Source: Thiomicrospira aerophila AL3
Lineage (GTDB): Bacteria > Pseudomonadota > Gammaproteobacteria > Thiomicrospirales > Thiomicrospiraceae
Assembly: GCF_000227665.2 (NCBI RefSeq)
Contig: NZ_CP007030.1
Coordinates: forward strand, 682,001 to 746,000
Length of the DNA: 64,000 nucleotides
Direction: 5' to 3'
This document shows, in pieces, positions 43,913-51,367 of the stretch. The notes beneath the pieces are model-generated. The model was not told the DNA's origin. It searched no databases and was given only the letters and a program-made list of their open reading frames with translations. Every line of letters starts with the position of its first letter. Positions within the stretch are counted from its first letter, which is position 1. The translations under genes and the position numbers were made by a program.

Positions 43913-45889
43913 ATGCTAGAACAAACCTTGACCCAAGTTATTATTCTGCTTGGGTTAACTGTTTTTATTATTCTGTTGTTCAAGCGTTTGCAGATACCTG
44001 CTAGTTTGGGCTATCTTGCTGTAGGTGTCTTATTGGGTTCCTACACGCCCGGTCCGGTTATTGAAGAAGAGTTTATTCGTCTGATTGCTGAGTTTGGTAT
44101 TGTCTTTCTGCTATTTACCATCGGGTTGAGTTTTTCGATGGCGCAAATTTATGCGTCACGTCATACGATTTTGGGCTTGGGTACGGCGCAAGTTGTACTC
44201 ACGACGGCAGTGGTCGCCATGATCTTGTGGTTAATGGGCGTCCCAGCGATCGCTGCATTTGTAATTGGTGCGGTGTTTGCCCAGTCATCCAGTACGATTA
44301 TTATTAAACAGCTAGCGGAGCAGGGCGAAGGCCAGACGCGTCATGGTCGCTTAGGCACAACCTTGTCAGTGTTCCAAGATATTACTGCGGTGCCCTTTGT
44401 GGTGGTGATTCCGGTACTGGCGATTGCCAGTACGCAAGCATTGGCGATGGATTTAAGTTGGGCCTTATTAAAGGCGGTGCTAGCGTTTTTATTAGTGTTC
44501 TTCTTAGGTCGCTATTTGTTTAAGCCATTTTTTCATATGGTGGCCCAACGCAATTCAGCGGAATTGTTTACCCTAACTGTGTTGTTTGTGTCGTTAGTCG
44601 CGGCTTGGACGACCATGAGTTTGGGTCTATCTATGGCTTTTGGTGCCTTCTTAGCGGGTATGATGTTAGCGGAAACAGAATTTAAGCATCAAGTAGAATC
44701 GACCATTCGTCCGTTCAAAGATGTTCTTTTAGGCTTGTTCTTTATTAGCATTGGTATGCTGTTTAATCCTTTTTCGTTACCCGATATTTGGGTTGAAGTC
44801 CTGCTGGTCACCTTGGCTATCTTTGTCATTAAAATTTTACTAGTTACATTAATTGTCAGAGTGTCAGGCATTGATTTGCAAACCGCGATTCGCACCGGCT
44901 TAATTTTAGCGGTTGGGGGTGAGTTTGGTTTTGCCTTATTGGCGATTGGTATTGATGCCACCATTCTTGAAGATCGTATGGCGCAGATTGTTCTTACTTC
45001 TGTGCTATTCTCAATGATCTTGGCACCTTTTTTAATTCGTTATAATCAAACGATTGCTAGTTGGTTTAAACCAAGAAAACCTATATTGGCAATGACAAGT
45101 GATTCGGAATTAGCGCCTACTGCTTCTGAAGAGCATGTGGTCATTTCAGGCTATGGTCGGATTGGTCAGATTGTCGGGCATATGCTTGAAAAAGAAAAAA
45201 TTAATTATGTGGCCTTGGACATGGATGCCGGGCGGGTTAAAGAGGCACGTTTGGGCGGTGAGCCAGTTTATTATGGGGATTCGTCTGATTTAACCGTGTT
45301 GGAAGCGGTGGGCGTGCCGAAGGCGAGGCTGTTGCTGATTTGTCATGACGATTTGCCAGCCACGCTTAAAACCTTAAAGTTAGCACGATTACTCAACCCT
45401 GAGGTGCCTATTTTAGTGCGCACCCGTGATGAGGTTCACATTGAAGAGCTGCGTCGTGCGGGAGCCACTGAAGTTATTCCTGAAACTTATGAAGCCGGCA
45501 TTATGTTGAGCTCGCATGCGATGTTGGCGTTGAAAATGCCCTTAGCGAAAGTCGCGCGAACCCTGCAAGACTCGCGTGTTGACCGCTATCAAATGATGCG
45601 TGAGTTATTTAGAAGTACGGTGGAAATTAATGACTGTATTAACTTGCCTGAGTATTTGCATTCGATTGCTTTAACGGAGGGCAGCTCGGCGATTGGTAAG
45701 CGTTTAGACGAGTTAGACTTGGAAGGGGATCAAGTTGAGCTAAATGCGTTGGTTCGCGATGGTGAACGTAACTTAAGTCCACAACCCGATACGATACTCA
45801 TGCCAGGCGATGTGTTGGTGTTATTTGGCACGCAGGAAAATTTAACCAGGGTCGAAAGTCGTTTAACCAATTTGTGCGTGATTTGCTAA
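43913..45889 (+). CDS. CPA2 family K+/H+ antiporter with RCK domains (KefB/KefC-like)
   Basis: A 658-residue monovalent cation:proton antiporter. Residues 1-385 hold about 12 membrane helices, with the acidic G-I-V-F-L-L-F-T-I-G-L segment near 62. An RCK_N (TrkA-N) Rossmann domain begins near 405 with G-Y-G-R-I-G at 413-418, and a TrkA-C domain covers about 570-655. RCK domains bind NAD(H), nucleotides or glutathione adducts to gate cation efflux. It lies beyond a terminator from the P-type ATPase but on the same strand. Its stop overlaps the lpxK start (TAATG). Confidence 0.93.
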   Translation: MLEQTLTQVIILLGLTVFIILLFKRLQIPASLGYLAVGVLLGSYTPGPVIEEEFIRLIAEFGIVFLLFTIGLSFSMAQIYASRHTILGLGTAQVVLTTAVVAMILWLMGVPAIAAFVIGAVFAQSSSTIIIKQLAEQGEGQTRHGRLGTTLSVFQDITAVPFVVVIPVLAIASTQALAMDLSWALLKAVLAFLLVFFLGRYLFKPFFHMVAQRNSAELFTLTVLFVSLVAAWTTMSLGLSMAFGAFLAGMMLAETEFKHQVESTIRPFKDVLLGLFFISIGMLFNPFSLPDIWVEVLLVTLAIFVIKILLVTLIVRVSGIDLQTAIRTGLILAVGGEFGFALLAIGIDATILEDRMAQIVLTSVLFSMILAPFLIRYNQTIASWFKPRKPILAMTSDSELAPTASEEHVVISGYGRIGQIVGHMLEKEKINYVALDMDAGRVKEARLGGEPVYYGDSSDLTVLEAVGVPKARLLLICHDDLPATLKTLKLARLLNPEVPILVRTRDEVHIEELRRAGATEVIPETYEAGIMLSSHAMLALKMPLAKVARTLQDSRVDRYQMMRELFRSTVEINDCINLPEYLHSIALTEGSSAIGKRLDELDLEGDQVELNALVRDGERNLSPQPDTILMPGDVLVLFGTQENLTRVESRLTNLCVIC

Positions 45890-46947
45890 TGAGTTGGCCT
45901 GTTTTTTGGCTTAAAGACGATTGGCGTAGTAGGTTGCTTAGCCCTTTGGCGGCATTGGTTGCTAGGGTAGCCACTAAGCGTTATCAACGTTTTAAGCAAG
46001 CTAAGCTTGCGGCCGATGCGAGTCAAGGTCTGGCTAGTCCAGTCGGCCCATTGGTATTAGTGGTTGGTAATTTAGTGGTCGGCGGCAGTGGTAAAACGCC
46101 ATTAATTAGTTGGCTGATTCCATTGTTACAAGCGCAAGGTTGGCGAGTTGGAGTGATTGCCCGAGGTTATGCTAGTGCAACGCGGTATCAGCCAGAGCGG
46201 GTTACACCTAACAGTGATCCTGATCAGGTCGGGGACGAGCCCTTAATGCTGGCACAAACCTTTGATGTTCCGATTGTGGTTTGTCGCGAGCGTGCCGCGG
46301 CCTTAGCAGGCCTGCTGGCCATCGAGGCGGTTGATATTGTGATTAGCGATGATGGTTTGCAGCATTATGGTTTGGCGCGTGATTTGGAACTGGTTGTATT
46401 TGATGCTAGTCGCCCCAATGCGGGTATTGGTAATGGCCGATGTTTACCTGCTGGGCCTTTACGCGAACCCTTAGGTCGGCTGCAAGACATTGATTTTGTG
46501 TTATTTAATAGGTCTTTGTCCGATGTTCTCTACACACCACCAGCCTGGCTTAAAGGCGGACCGAGTTGCTTTAATTTTCAGCTGCAGCTCGGCGATGCCT
46601 ATGCGTTATCAAAACCGAATCAGACGCAAAAATTAACCGACTTTATAGGTCAGCCTGTTTATGCGGTGGCTGGAATGGGGCATCCTGAACGGTTTTTTGC
46701 GGCACTTACCCAGGCGGGTTTAGATATCGAACCCCGTGCGTTTAGTGATCACCATCCTTTTACTGAGCAAGACTTTACCTGCTTTGATCCGACAAAACCT
46801 TTGCTTATGACCAGTAAAGATGCGGTAAAATGTCAAAAATTTGCACGATCGAATTGGTGGGTATGCCCCGTAGAGGTCAATATGGCCGATGATTTTGCCG
46901 CAAGCCTGTTACAGGCCATTAGGCAAGATCCACGATTCGTTCGTTAA
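45889..46947 (+). CDS. lpxK: Tetraacyldisaccharide 4'-kinase
   Basis: A 352-residue inner-membrane-associated kinase that phosphorylates the 4' position of the lipid A precursor. The P-loop is [13 protein letters not shown] at about residues 60-72, and D-D-G-L-Q-H-Y near 158 and S-D-H-H-P-F near 285 are family motifs. An N-terminal helix (L-S-P-L-A-A-L-V) anchors the protein. The frame extends to 45874, but the ATG at 45889 overlaps the antiporter stop in TAATG and gives the correct start. It begins the lpxK-ycaR-kdsB cluster. Confidence 0.96.
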   Translation: MSWPVFWLKDDWRSRLLSPLAALVARVATKRYQRFKQAKLAADASQGLASPVGPLVLVVGNLVVGGSGKTPLISWLIPLLQAQGWRVGVIARGYASATRYQPERVTPNSDPDQVGDEPLMLAQTFDVPIVVCRERAAALAGLLAIEAVDIVISDDGLQHYGLARDLELVVFDASRPNAGIGNGRCLPAGPLREPLGRLQDIDFVLFNRSLSDVLYTPPAWLKGGPSCFNFQLQLGDAYALSKPNQTQKLTDFIGQPVYAVAGMGHPERFFAALTQAGLDIEPRAFSDHHPFTEQDFTCFDPTKPLLMTSKDAVKCQKFARSNWWVCPVEVNMADDFAASLLQAIRQDPRFVR

Positions 46948-46973
46948 TGTCAGTCAATAAGGCGAGGAATGCT

Positions 46974-47180
46974 ATGAGTTTAAACCCCAATCTACTCGAT
47001 ATTTTGGTATGCCCGGTGACTAAAACCAAGCTCTATTATGATAAAGACAAACAAGAGCTGATCGCGACGGCCGCTAACCTTGCCTATCCGATTCGTGACG
47101 ATATTCCGGTGATGTTAGAGGACGAAGCCAGAGTGATTAGTGCTGAGGAAGCTGAACATTATCGCAAGTTAAAAGGCTAG
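46974..47180 (+). CDS. ycaR: Trm112-family protein (YcaR-like)
   Basis: A 68-residue protein: N-terminal [11 protein letters not shown], then [13 protein letters not shown] near residue 39. This is the Trm112/UPF0434 family, which in E. coli (YcaR) also lies between lpxK and kdsB. Only one of the usual zinc-binding Cys remains, as in many bacterial members. The frame reaches 46947, but GAGGAA precedes the ATG at 46974. Confidence 0.93.
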   Translation: MSLNPNLLDILVCPVTKTKLYYDKDKQELIATAANLAYPIRDDIPVMLEDEARVISAEEAEHYRKLKG

Positions 47181-47184
47181 TGCT

Positions 47185-47952
47185 ATGGCTTTTACCGTCA
47201 TTATTCCTGCTCGTTATGCCTCCACCCGTTTGATGGGCAAGCCATTGTTGGATATCGCCGGCCAACCGATGGTGTATTGGACGTGGCAAAATGCCATTAA
47301 AAGCGCCGCAACTCGCGTGGTCATCGCCACTGAATCCTTTGAGGTTCAGCAGGCCTGCTTAGATATGGGTGCCGAGGTTTGTTTAACCTCAGATCGTCAT
47401 GAATCGGGTACAGAGCGTATTGCTGAAGTGATTGAGCGACTTTGCCTTCCCTGCGATGAGGTGATTGTTAATTTACAAGGTGATGAGCCTTTGCTGCCGC
47501 CGGAGTTGATTAACCAGGTTGCGCATGCCTTAATGGGGCGGCATGATGTGGAAATGGCGACCCTATCGGAGCCCATAACAGATTTAGACACTTTGTTTAG
47601 TCCGCATGCGGTGAAAGTAGTAACCAACGCTAACGGCTTTGCCATGAGTTTTAGTCGTGCGCCCATGCCTTGGGCGCGAGATGAATTTGCACAAGAGCCC
47701 AAACAATGGCCAGCTTGGCCTTATCGCCGTCATATTGGCCTCTATGCCTATCGTGCTGGGTTTGTTGAGCGCTATGTGCGCTGGCCGGTGTGTCAGTTGG
47801 AAATGCTTGAGCGTTTAGAGCAATTACGCGTTTTGTGGCAGGGTGAGCCCATTTTGGTATTAGAGGCTTTAAAAGATGCGGGTATTGGCGTTGATACCCA
47901 GGCGCAGCTTGATCAGGTGCGTGCCAAAATAGTAGGCCTGGTGCATGCTTAA
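47185..47952 (+). CDS. kdsB: 3-deoxy-manno-octulosonate cytidylyltransferase
   Basis: A 255-residue CMP-Kdo synthetase for LPS inner core. The nucleotide-binding motif I-I-P-A-R-Y-A-S-T-R-L near residue 5, N-L-Q-G-D-E-P-L near residue 97 with catalytic Asp, and R-H-I-G-L-Y-A-Y near residue 180 are diagnostic. The length is normal (248 in E. coli). It is the third gene of the lpxK cluster and overlaps the next small gene by 8 bases. Confidence 0.96.
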   Translation: MAFTVIIPARYASTRLMGKPLLDIAGQPMVYWTWQNAIKSAATRVVIATESFEVQQACLDMGAEVCLTSDRHESGTERIAEVIERLCLPCDEVIVNLQGDEPLLPPELINQVAHALMGRHDVEMATLSEPITDLDTLFSPHAVKVVTNANGFAMSFSRAPMPWARDEFAQEPKQWPAWPYRRHIGLYAYRAGFVERYVRWPVCQLEMLERLEQLRVLWQGEPILVLEALKDAGIGVDTQAQLDQVRAKIVGLVHA

Positions 47953-48163
47953 GTTTTTGGGTTTGCTGCTGGTTATCGTTTTTTTTATATGGTTTATTAA
48001 ATATAAATGGCAGCGCAAAAAAATGCAGTGGCGTGGTGAAACGATTCCCGAACAAAAAGGCCTGAAAGGTTTGCGCCCAATCACCTTATTAAGCGCGGTG
48101 TTTGTGGTGATGTATGGCGGTTACATAATTTGGTACGTATTGGATGCGTGGTTGGCGTTATAG
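47945..48163 (+). CDS. Small two-helix membrane protein, unknown
   Basis: A 72-residue protein with two predicted membrane helices (residues 2-18 and 47-69) joined by a strongly basic loop, so the loop should be cytoplasmic. The ATG lies inside the kdsB stop region (8-base overlap). I do not recognise the family. Coupling to kdsB suggests an envelope role, but this is only context. Confidence 0.6.
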   Translation: MLKFLGLLLVIVFFIWFIKYKWQRKKMQWRGETIPEQKGLKGLRPITLLSAVFVVMYGGYIIWYVLDAWLAL

Positions 48164-48174
48164 GGGGAAAGACT

Positions 48175-48765
48175 ATGTTGGCTTACTTACACGGTTATCA
48201 ATCTAATGGCTTGAGTTTTAAAGCAAGGCATTTTAAGCGCGTATTTGGTGTTAACCAGGTATTTTGCCCATCCTTGTCCGATCAGGTTCCTTTGGCGTTG
48301 AATACACTAGAACAGTGGTTGGAAACACAAACTCAGCCGGTGGGACTCATCGGCGCATCATTGGGTGGATTTTATGCCTTGTATTTAGCCGATAAGTATC
48401 AAGTGCCAGCCGTATTGATTAATCCGGCTATTCCTCCTTTGGCGCCCCTTGGCGATGTAACTGATCAGACCAGTCAAGACCAGCGTTTTATTTGGACGCC
48501 TGAGGTATGTGAGGCGTTAAAACCCTATTTTATTGCCCAGTTAGCCGACAGCACCTTAAAGCGCATTTTGCTCCTCCAGCAAATGGATGATGAGGTGTTA
48601 GATCCGAAACGCGCATTAAGTTATTTGCAAGGTGCATCGATTCATCGCGCGGTAGGTGGGGGACATAAGTTTGAGAAAATCAGTGTGTTTGATCAACAAA
48701 TTTGTCAGTTCATGCAGCGTCAGGGTGTGAACGCATCATTAGTTGCAAGTACTTTTGCAGGTTAA
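48175..48765 (+). CDS. YqiA/YcfP-type alpha/beta-hydrolase
   Basis: A 196-residue esterase-fold protein of the UPF0227 group. It begins M-L-A-Y-L-H-G-Y-Q-S-N with the oxyanion segment, the nucleophile elbow is I-G-A-S-L-G-G-F-Y (Ser near 60), followed by L-I-N-P-A-I-P-P. An Asp in Q-Q-M-D-D-E-V-L near residue 140 and a His in G-G-G-H-K-F near 162 complete the triad. The substrate is unknown. The frame opens at 48130, but the ATG at 48175 starts directly at the conserved strand. Confidence 0.82.
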   Translation: MLAYLHGYQSNGLSFKARHFKRVFGVNQVFCPSLSDQVPLALNTLEQWLETQTQPVGLIGASLGGFYALYLADKYQVPAVLINPAIPPLAPLGDVTDQTSQDQRFIWTPEVCEALKPYFIAQLADSTLKRILLLQQMDDEVLDPKRALSYLQGASIHRAVGGGHKFEKISVFDQQICQFMQRQGVNASLVASTFAG

Positions 48766-48779
48766 AAAAGAGAGAAACT

Positions 48780-49487
48780 ATGCCCCAACCGGTTAGTCTT
48801 AAAGGTTCTGTATTATCGCTTTCCAACTTAAAAGTAGCCAGTGCGGATATTGAGCAGGTCACGCGAGCCTTAGCTGAAATAGTCGGTAAAGCACCGGCAT
48901 TTTTCAAAGGTTTGCCGATTGTGATCGAGTTAGATGTGGCTATTGAAGATCCAATGTTTTTGGCGTTATTGGTTGAATTTTTGCATCAGCAAGAGTTAGT
49001 GCCGATTGGGGTGCGGACTGAAGAACAAGGGGTGATAGAGCAGGCAAAGTTTGCTGGCTTAGCGGTGTTCGATACGCAGGACAAAAGCAGAGATAAGTCG
49101 AGTCTTGAAAAGGTCGCAGAGGTTGCGCCAGTTGAACCGGTCAATAGCAGCGTGAATGAAACCGCATTGATGGTGCGTGGTGCAGTACGTTCCGGTCAGC
49201 AGGTTGTCGCTAAAAATCGCGATCTGATTGTCAAAGGTGCAGTCAATCCTGGCGCTGAAGTTATTGCAGATGGGCATGTTCATGTTTATGGCCCCATGCG
49301 TGGTAAGCTTTTTGCTGGTAGTAATGGTAATCGTGATGCGCGTATTTTTGTACACAAGCTAGATGCGGAATTAGTCTGTATTGCCGGCTTTTTTCTCTTA
49401 GCCGATGACATTCAGCCACAATATCGTGGTGAAGCGGTTGAAATTTATTTAGCCGATGAAAGTTTGCGGTTTGATATTTTGAACTAA
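48780..49487 (+). CDS. minC: Septum site-determining protein MinC
   Basis: A 235-residue inhibitor of FtsZ assembly. The N-terminal domain covers residues 1-100. The C-terminal beta-helix holds the MinD-interacting motif V-R-S-G-Q-Q near residue 137, G-D/N-P-G-A-E-V-I-A-D-G-H-V-H-V-Y-G near 160 and L-R/K-G near 172. The ATG at 48780 is chosen because it gives the canonical beginning; the frame continues back into the hydrolase gene. It is the first gene of minCDE. Confidence 0.95.
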   Translation: MPQPVSLKGSVLSLSNLKVASADIEQVTRALAEIVGKAPAFFKGLPIVIELDVAIEDPMFLALLVEFLHQQELVPIGVRTEEQGVIEQAKFAGLAVFDTQDKSRDKSSLEKVAEVAPVEPVNSSVNETALMVRGAVRSGQQVVAKNRDLIVKGAVNPGAEVIADGHVHVYGPMRGKLFAGSNGNRDARIFVHKLDAELVCIAGFFLLADDIQPQYRGEAVEIYLADESLRFDILN

Positions 49488-49530
49488 ATTATTTAACTAT
49501 TATTTATTGATTTTGAGTGAAGGAGTAGAT

Positions 49531-50343
49531 GTGGCACGTGTCATTGTAGTGACTTCTGGTAAGGGCGGAGTGGGTAAGACCACTACTAGCGCAAGTTTTT
49601 CAGCCGGTTTAGCGGCGCGTGACCATAAGGTTGCGGTCATCGACTTCGATGTGGGCTTGCGTAATTTAGACTTAATCATGGGCTGTGAGCGTCGTGTGGT
49701 GTATGACTTTGTGAATGTCGTACAGGGTGAAGCCACACTTAAACAAGCTTTAATCAAAGACAAGAAAACGCCGAATTTGTATGTTTTGGCGGCATCACAA
49801 ACGCGGGATAAAGATGCACTTACCCAAGAGGGTGTGGGGCGAGTCATTGAAGAATTAAAAGCAGATGGTTTTGAGTACATTATTTGTGACTCGCCTGCGG
49901 GCATTGAAAAAGGCGCGCAGTTGGCGCTGTATTTTGCAGATGAAGCCATCATCGTGACCAACCCTGAAGTGTCTTCTGTGCGTGATTCCGATCGTATTTT
50001 GGGGATTTTACAAGCTAAGTCACGTCGGGCCGAGCAGGGTGAAGACCCGATTAAAGAACACCTGGTGTTAACACGTTACAATCCAACGCGTGTCGCAGCC
50101 GGTGAGATGTTAGCCATGAACGATGTTGTTGAACTGCTTAGTGTCGATTTACTCGGTGTTGTACCCGAATCACAGGATGTGTTGCAGGCGTCTAATGCCG
50201 GTACACCAGTCATTATGCAAGAAGGTACCGATGCATCGGAAGCCTATAAGGATATCGTTGCACGTTTTCTTGGCGAAGAGAAGCCACAGCGTTTCTTAAC
50301 CGTTGAGCATAAAAGCCTGTTTAAAAAGTTATTTGGGAAGTAG
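49531..50343 (+). CDS. minD: Septum site-determining protein MinD (ATPase)
   Basis: A 270-residue deviant-Walker ATPase, the same length as E. coli MinD. It starts M-A-R-V-I-V-V-T-S-G-K-G-G-V-G-K-T-T, with the signature Lys11 and P-loop Lys16. The C-terminal amphipathic helix (K-S-L-F-K-K-L-F-G-K) targets membrane. The start is a GTG with AGGAG five bases upstream; the open frame from a TTG at 49507 only includes the ribosome site. MinD recruits MinC and is released by MinE. Confidence 0.97.
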   Translation: MARVIVVTSGKGGVGKTTTSASFSAGLAARDHKVAVIDFDVGLRNLDLIMGCERRVVYDFVNVVQGEATLKQALIKDKKTPNLYVLAASQTRDKDALTQEGVGRVIEELKADGFEYIICDSPAGIEKGAQLALYFADEAIIVTNPEVSSVRDSDRILGILQAKSRRAEQGEDPIKEHLVLTRYNPTRVAAGEMLAMNDVVELLSVDLLGVVPESQDVLQASNAGTPVIMQEGTDASEAYKDIVARFLGEEKPQRFLTVEHKSLFKKLFGK

Positions 50344-50345
50344 TC

Positions 50346-50612
50346 ATGAGATTATTAGATTATTTATTAGGGCAAAATCGCAAAGGATCAGCTAATCAAG
50401 CTAAGGATCGTTTGCAGATATTGCTGGCCCATGAGCGTTCACAATCAACTGCGCCAGACTATTTGCCAAAAATGCGTCAAGAGATTTTGGAAGTGATTAG
50501 TCGTTATGTCGATATTGACGAAGAGAATCTTCAAATCTCGTTAGATGCGGATAACGGTTATGAAGTGCTTGAATTGAACTTGATTTTACCTGAAGCCAAG
50601 CGCAGTCATTGA
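50346..50612 (+). CDS. minE: Cell division topological specificity factor MinE
   Basis: An 88-residue protein, the usual MinE length. The anti-MinCD segment A-K-D-R-L-Q-I-L-L-A-H-E-R is at residues 20-32, followed by the dimerisation domain containing I-L-E-V-I-S-R-Y near residue 52. It begins 2 bases after minD ends, and a repeat-built terminator follows. Confidence 0.97.
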   Translation: MRLLDYLLGQNRKGSANQAKDRLQILLAHERSQSTAPDYLPKMRQEILEVISRYVDIDEENLQISLDADNGYEVLELNLILPEAKRSH

Positions 50613-50615
50613 TAA

Positions 50616-50652
50616 GCAGGCCTGCTAATAAACAGGCCTGTCTAGTTTTTTT
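50616..50652 (+). terminator. Intrinsic terminator of minCDE built from two CAGGCCTG repeats
   Basis: CAGGCCTG occurs at 50617-50624 and 50633-50640. Because each copy is its own reverse complement the two pair to form an 8-bp GC-rich stem with an 8-base loop, and a seven-T run follows at 50646-50652. The T-run touches the stop codon of the convergent csiV-like gene. Confidence 0.8.
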
Positions 50653-51352
50653 AAGGTTGGCTGACGCGGCTAACATGAATTAGTACACCAAATAGTGGGT
50701 GATCGATGTAATGGAGTTCACCCGGTCTAACCCGTCTTGATTCATCAATCACAAACTTCCAACTCTCTGGTAACCAGGCTAGTTCAATGCCTTGATGCTC
50801 AGCAAAGCGTTCCCGAAGATTAGCTGGGATGCGACGATCCAGTTCTACTTTGATTTCAACATGGTTAAAGCGCTCTTGATAGGCTCTTACTTGTCCGTAA
50901 ATGGGCGAGGTTTCGTGGCGACGTTTTTGCAGCTGACTATCGATGATAATCGGTTGGGCGTTATTACGATTGAAGGCCGGTTGTTGCCAAGCAAAATGAG
51001 CCAGTACGTCATAGCCGCGATCTGTGGTCATGCGACTTCGAACTTCCGCTAGTTCGAGATTTTCAGCAGCGACTAGCTTCGCCCAGGGCGTAGTTTCACC
51101 GAGTCGTTGTGCCTGCTCTGATAAAACCAGGCCTGATGGTGACGGCCAATATTCTTCGGTCCAGCCCCGTTGCGCTAAACTCTGAAAGATAATAATTTCA
51201 ACATGTACCTGTGGTGAAGCTGTTGTTTGACTATGCCCCGTCTTGGGTGTTACGAGTAGAATCGCAGCCAATAGTATTATCACTAAATAGCTAAGTGGCT
51301 TAAGGATATATTCGGCCTGAGTAGTCGTTTGGATGGTACGCGGGTTGTTCAT
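50651..51352 (-). CDS. csiV: CsiV-like periplasmic protein
   Basis: A 233-residue protein with an N-terminal membrane/signal segment (residues 18-40, ending near G-H-S-Q) and a periplasmic domain beginning V-H-V-E-I-I-I-F-Q. The L-A-H-F-A-W-Q-Q-P and W-K-F-V-I-D-E-S-R-R-V-R-P-G-E-L-H-Y-I-D-H-P segments match the CsiV family. In Vibrio this protein supports the cell-wall synthase activator LpoA. In many Gammaproteobacteria the gene directly follows mfd, as here (15 bases). It is convergent with minE. Confidence 0.82.
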   Translation of the reverse strand: MNNPRTIQTTTQAEYILKPLSYLVIILLAAILLVTPKTGHSQTTASPQVHVEIIIFQSLAQRGWTEEYWPSPSGLVLSEQAQRLGETTPWAKLVAAENLELAEVRSRMTTDRGYDVLAHFAWQQPAFNRNNAQPIIIDSQLQKRRHETSPIYGQVRAYQERFNHVEIKVELDRRIPANLRERFAEHQGIELAWLPESWKFVIDESRRVRPGELHYIDHPLFGVLIHVSRVSQP

Positions 51353-51367
51353 GAATTAAGCCTATTA

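Noticed and set aside
47651-48055. A 134-codon minus-strand frame opposite kdsB
   Set aside because: It overlaps two well-supported plus-strand genes and has no ribosome site.
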